Assembly: GCA_963808135.1 (NCBI GenBank)
Contig: CAWEFA010000124.1
Span: 1-64,000 of the forward strand
Reading direction: 5' to 3'
DNA: 64,000 nucleotides
Origin: CAWEFA01 sp963808135
Lineage (GTDB): Bacteria > Bacteroidota > Bacteroidia > Bacteroidales > DTGW01
Position 1 is the stretch's first letter. The number at the start of each line of letters is the position of its first letter. This document shows, piece after piece, positions 60,856-64,000 of the stretch. Both the position numbers and the translations under genes were made by a program. The notes below the pieces were generated by a model. It saw nothing but the letters and a program-made list of their open reading frames with translations, did not search any database and was not told the DNA's origin.

Positions 60856-62958
60856 TTAACTTATCATTTTCCAATTCACATTTTCTTTCCCGGCTTTTGT
60901 TAAAAGCAACTGTAATTCTTTATTTTCGGGCTTACCGAGCATAGGATCGGCATTAAGTATTTTCGCGGCAATTTCTCGCGCATATTGAAGTATCTGCTGA
61001 TCCTTTGCAAGGCTGGCAATACGCAGGTTGAAAGGGATGCCGCTTTGCTGCGTGCCTTCAATATCTCCCGGCCCGCGTAATTTCAAATCGGCTTCTGCAA
61101 TTTCAAAACCATCGTTTGTAGCTTCCATGGTTTTTATTCGCTTAAGCGCATCTTCTGACAACTTATGCGAAGTTGAAAGAATGCAAAAACTTTGTTCGAC
61201 GCCGCGCCCAACGCGCCCGCGTAACTGGTGCAGCTGCGACAACCCGAAACGTTCGGCGCTTTCAATAACCATAATCGAAGCATTCGGAACATCCACTCCT
61301 ACTTCAATTACAGTAGTTGCAACCAAAATATTTGCTTTACCCTGGGCAAATATTTTCATTGCAGCGTCCTTTTCAGAAGGTTTTAACCTGCCATGAACCA
61401 TACAAACTGAATATTGCGGCGACGGAAATATTTTAATAATATTTTCAAACCCATCTTCTAAAGCTTTATAATCGAGGCTCTCCGATTCCTGAATTAACGG
61501 GTACACAATATAAACCTGACGTCCTTTGGCTATTTCATTCTTAAGCAAGTCAATTAATTTTGCCCTTTGAGTTCCTGCAATATGTTTCGTATAAATCGGT
61601 TTTCTGCCCGGAGGCATTTCGTCAATAACTGAAATATCGAGGTCGCCATAAATTGTCATAGCCAAAGTGCGGGGAATAGGGGTTGCCGTCATAACCAGAA
61701 CATGGGGCGGGTTATCGCTTTTCTGCCAAAGCCTGGCGCGCTGTGCCACACCAAACCTGTGTTGTTCGTCAATAATTACAAGGCCGGGGTTTTTAAATTG
61801 CACCGTATCTTCTATAAGCGCGTGCGTGCCAATGAGTATTTGAACGCTCCCGTCTAAAAGTCCTTTATGAATATGTTGCCTTTCCGATTTTTTGGTAGAA
61901 CCCGTTAAAAGTTTAATTTCAATGCCAAGTCCCGACAGTAAATCCGATAAAGTCCTGAAATGCTGAAAAGCAAGAATTTCGGTAGGGGCCATTAAACAGG
62001 CCTGGAAGCCATTATCGAGGGCTATCAGCATTGCCATTATGGCAACAAGGGTTTTTCCGCTGCCTACATCGCCCTGCAATAACCTGTTCATTTGCCTGCC
62101 GGAGCCCAGGTCTTTTCTTATCTTTCTGATTACTCTTTTTTGCGCTTCGGTAAGCTCGAACTTCAGGTTGTTTTTATAAAATGTGTTAAGATATTCGCCA
62201 ACTTTAGTAAATGTAAAACCTTTACGGGTTGTTTCGCGTGTAATTTTTTGCTTTAGCAGGCTAAGCTGGATTACAAACAATTCTTCAAATTTCAACCTGT
62301 ATTCGGCTTTACGAAGTAATTCAATGCTTTGCGGATAATGAATGTTTAACAAAGCATCGCGTAATGGAATAAGGCTGCACGTTTTTAATAAATGCCGGGG
62401 CAAGGTTTCATTTACATCACCCAGATAATTTTTTAAAACCACGCCTATTAAACGATGGATTACCCTCGAAGTAAGGTAAGCCTCCTTCATCCGTTCGGAA
62501 GTATTATAAAACGGTTGAAGCGCCAATTTAAAGGATTGCTCCTGCTTATCAGCTTCTTCTATTTCGGGATGCGGAATATTAAACCGTAATCCGAAAATAC
62601 CGGGTTTACCATATATTATATAGTTTATTCCCGGTTTATAGGTTTGTTGTATCCATTTCGTGCCTTTGAACCAAACCAGTTCTATTTCCCCGGTACCATC
62701 AGTAAACCGTGCTGTAAGCCGCTTCTTATAACCTGTCCCGGCTTCGGCAAAACCTTTAATTTGGCCTGTTAATTGAATATAAGGTAAATCGGGAGTGAGT
62801 TCTGAAATTTTATAAAAATGCGTCCGGTCAGTATGTTTATAAGGAAAATAATGAAGCAAATCCTCCAAAGTATAAACCGAAATATCGTTGTTAAGCATTT
62901 CCGCCCTTTTAGGCCCAACGCCGGGCAAATACTTAACATCCTGAAGAAGCTTGTTCAT
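60856..62958 (-). CDS. recG: ATP-dependent DNA helicase RecG
   Basis: A 700-residue RecG of normal length that remodels stalled forks and branched DNA. The N-terminal wedge/OB domain begins VKYLPGVGPKRAEMLNNDI and includes LTARFTDGTGEIELVWF. Helicase motifs are LLQGDVGSGKTLVA (Walker A), APTEILAFQHF, VIIDEQHRFGV (DEQH box), VMTATPIPRTLAM, IVYPLIQESE, TTVIEVGVDVPNAS and LHQLRGRVGRG. The typical RecG C-terminus GDIEGTQQSGIPFNLRIASLAKD is present. The ATG at 62958 is the standard start. The gene is monocistronic. Confidence 0.96.
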   Translation of the reverse strand: MNKLLQDVKYLPGVGPKRAEMLNNDISVYTLEDLLHYFPYKHTDRTHFYKISELTPDLPYIQLTGQIKGFAEAGTGYKKRLTARFTDGTGEIELVWFKGTKWIQQTYKPGINYIIYGKPGIFGLRFNIPHPEIEEADKQEQSFKLALQPFYNTSERMKEAYLTSRVIHRLIGVVLKNYLGDVNETLPRHLLKTCSLIPLRDALLNIHYPQSIELLRKAEYRLKFEELFVIQLSLLKQKITRETTRKGFTFTKVGEYLNTFYKNNLKFELTEAQKRVIRKIRKDLGSGRQMNRLLQGDVGSGKTLVAIMAMLIALDNGFQACLMAPTEILAFQHFRTLSDLLSGLGIEIKLLTGSTKKSERQHIHKGLLDGSVQILIGTHALIEDTVQFKNPGLVIIDEQHRFGVAQRARLWQKSDNPPHVLVMTATPIPRTLAMTIYGDLDISVIDEMPPGRKPIYTKHIAGTQRAKLIDLLKNEIAKGRQVYIVYPLIQESESLDYKALEDGFENIIKIFPSPQYSVCMVHGRLKPSEKDAAMKIFAQGKANILVATTVIEVGVDVPNASIMVIESAERFGLSQLHQLRGRVGRGVEQSFCILSTSHKLSEDALKRIKTMEATNDGFEIAEADLKLRGPGDIEGTQQSGIPFNLRIASLAKDQQILQYAREIAAKILNADPMLGKPENKELQLLLTKAGKENVNWKMIS

Positions 62959-63006
62959 TTACATTTTCTTATTGGGTTAAATCCACATTGATTAGGTTGT
63001 ATAAAA

Positions 63007-63103
63007 AGTCTTTGCGGAGCTTTGGGCTTGCTTAGCGTGGCTTTGCGTGATAATTACAAATAGCTGTTACGCAGAGTTTCGCAAAGCAGACGCAAAGTTA
63101 CGG
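63007..63103. repeat. Imperfect inverted repeat of CTTTGCG type
   Basis: The left arm holds TCTTTGCGGAGCTTTGGGC and GGCTTTGCGTGA; the right arm holds TTACGCAGAG, TTTCGCAAAGC and ACGCAAAGTTACG. The arms are partly complementary with many mismatches. It resembles the intergenic palindrome after folA in style. Together with the MITE B copy at 63111-63264 it fills most of the 62959-63425 gap, in which I see no gene. Confidence 0.55.
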
Positions 63104-63110
63104 ATTAAGA

Positions 63111-63264
63111 GGAAAAGTTGGGGGCTAAAAATTTGAATTTATGTTTATCAACCACCCCTACCCCTCCTTAAAAAGGAGGGGAAACTGCTGCACTGCGCTG
63201 TTATAGCCCCTTTTTAAGGGGTTGGGGTTAGAATTTCATTTAATCAATCCTCCCCAACTTTTCC
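63111..63264. repeat. MITE-like element family B, copy 3 (best-preserved ends)
   Basis: The terminal inverted repeats are perfect over 13 bp: GGAAAAGTTGGGG at the left, CCCCAACTTTTCC at the right. Inside are the two family hairpins (CCCCTCCTT...AAGGAGGGG and AGCCCC...GGGGTT) and the linker CTGCTGCACTGCGCTGTTAT. Same orientation as 33541-33682, inverted relative to 35522-35670. Confidence 0.85.
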
Positions 63265-63425
63265 GATTGTTCCATAGCTACCCAAAGAATTTTTTTATTT
63301 ATTGTATATATTATTACTTTTTTGGACAACCTCATCAGTAATCAGCCAGATTTATTCGCTAAAACCGAGTTTAATTATTATCAGGAAAGTTTAATAATTT
63401 TTCAAATATTTATACTTATCTCTTT

Positions 63426-64000
63426 TTATTGGTGAACGAAGCGGTCGGTTCCAGATTCAATAGTATCGCCAGTGTTATAATTAATCAAGAAATAATTAAC
63501 AGTTATTGTTCCATTGCATAAACTATAATATCCTTTGCCATTTGCTATGACTAATTCACCATTATACACATATGGCGGATTATTGACTAACATTGTAATG
63601 ATTTCATTCTTATCTTTGCTAATAGCATACATTTGATTCCAACCATTAAGGTGAAAATCATCGATTATAAATATATCTCCGCCCACATATGAAAAATTGG
63701 CAATGTAAGGGACTAAACTGGTACCATCCGTTAAATTTGTTTCGTAACATTTATATTTTCCAACAAACAGGGCAGTGTCAAAAGCTTTATAACATGCCAC
63801 TTTCTTTATTACAAATGTATCGATTATTCCTGAATCGCCTGCCCATGTGATTTCGCGCACTGCTATGGCAGCGCTTGTATCGGATTTGGAATTTGCAGTA
63901 ACTTCAATTCTATATGGATGGTAATGCAAGGGATCCTTATTAATTGTATCCTGACTGATAGTAATCGGCCCCCTTAATATTCTCCAAATGTACTTTGAAC
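63426..64000 (-). CDS. Hypothetical, probably secreted protein, C-terminal part (start beyond window)
   Basis: The minus-strand frame is open from the window end to the stop at 63426, so the N-terminus lies outside. The visible ~190 residues include WRILRGPITISQDTINKDPL, YRIEVTANSKSDTSAAIAV, FVGKYKCYETNLTDGTSLVPY, GDIFIIDDFHLNGWNQMYAI and YNGELVIANGKGYYSLCNGT. It looks like a beta-rich surface or lipoprotein domain common in Bacteroidota, but the family is not recognised. Starts within the window (for example TTG at 63929) would truncate the protein artificially. Confidence 0.7.
   Translation of the reverse strand, partial: SKYIWRILRGPITISQDTINKDPLHYHPYRIEVTANSKSDTSAAIAVREITWAGDSGIIDTFVIKKVACYKAFDTALFVGKYKCYETNLTDGTSLVPYIANFSYVGGDIFIIDDFHLNGWNQMYAISKDKNEIITMLVNNPPYVYNGELVIANGKGYYSLCNGTITVNYFLINYNTGDTIESGTDRFVHQ

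Overview
The window is a piece of a chromosome from a member of the Bacteroidota, probably an uncultured or metagenome-assembled one. The evidence is an AT-rich sequence, secreted proteins with type IX secretion (T9SS) C-terminal domains, a PorT-like T9SS outer-membrane protein, SprA/Por-era housekeeping neighbours (menG next to porT; a PpiC, PpiC-like, SurA, OstA-like series), many lipoproteins, few Shine-Dalgarno sequences, and TTTG / TAnnTTTG-like promoter elements. No tRNA, rRNA or CRISPR array was seen.

Layout. 1-3020: two tandem paralogous secreted trypsin-like proteases, the first cut by the window edge and the second frameshifted. 3129-5330: a TonB-dependent receptor behind a clear cobalamin riboswitch. 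5514-7146: recF and a DUF721 gene, separated by a MITE-like repeat that also occurs at 620-828. 7224-9858: a GH5 glycosidase and a TolB-like beta-propeller protein. 9910-17443, all on the minus strand: rRNA methyltransferase, 3'-5' exonuclease, DUF5063, CcsA, PurA (frameshifted), Fur and RelA/SpoT. 17577-20458: two secreted proteins with gliding/T9SS-type C-terminal domains. 20653-24214: folA, then a four-gene plus-strand redox operon (isochorismatase-like, zinc alcohol dehydrogenase, membrane protein, nitroreductase).

24246-33547 is the accessory part. About ten mostly unrecognised genes all lie on the minus strand, and the block is bracketed by two near-identical 35-bp palindromic repeats. 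Two of its genes share an almost identical ~100-bp leader. One gene is preceded by a ten-unit array of 21-bp near-palindromes (GAAGAYGTCTTC core). Hairpins and intrinsic terminators separate several genes. This is the best candidate in the window for something undescribed.

33777-49189 returns to core functions: a DUF433 protein, an MFS exporter (frameshifted), menG/ubiE, porT, yicC, a DUF3108 protein, a lipoprotein with CBM10, poly-serine linker and GH5, a rubrerythrin-like lipoprotein, guaB, and an envelope-biogenesis operon (PpiC-type foldase, foldase-like lipoprotein, SurA, OstA/LptA-like). 49228-62958: galM, a complete IS5-type insertion sequence, a GT39-like membrane protein, two divergently transcribed hybrid histidine kinases and recG. 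The right edge holds a third copy of a second MITE-like family and a partial hypothetical gene.

A striking global feature is that nine genes are interrupted by what look like single short indels, including essential purA and a SurA-type foldase. In all of them both halves are otherwise intact and well conserved. Sequencing or assembly error is the simplest explanation for most of them, and they should be read as full-length genes until resequenced.
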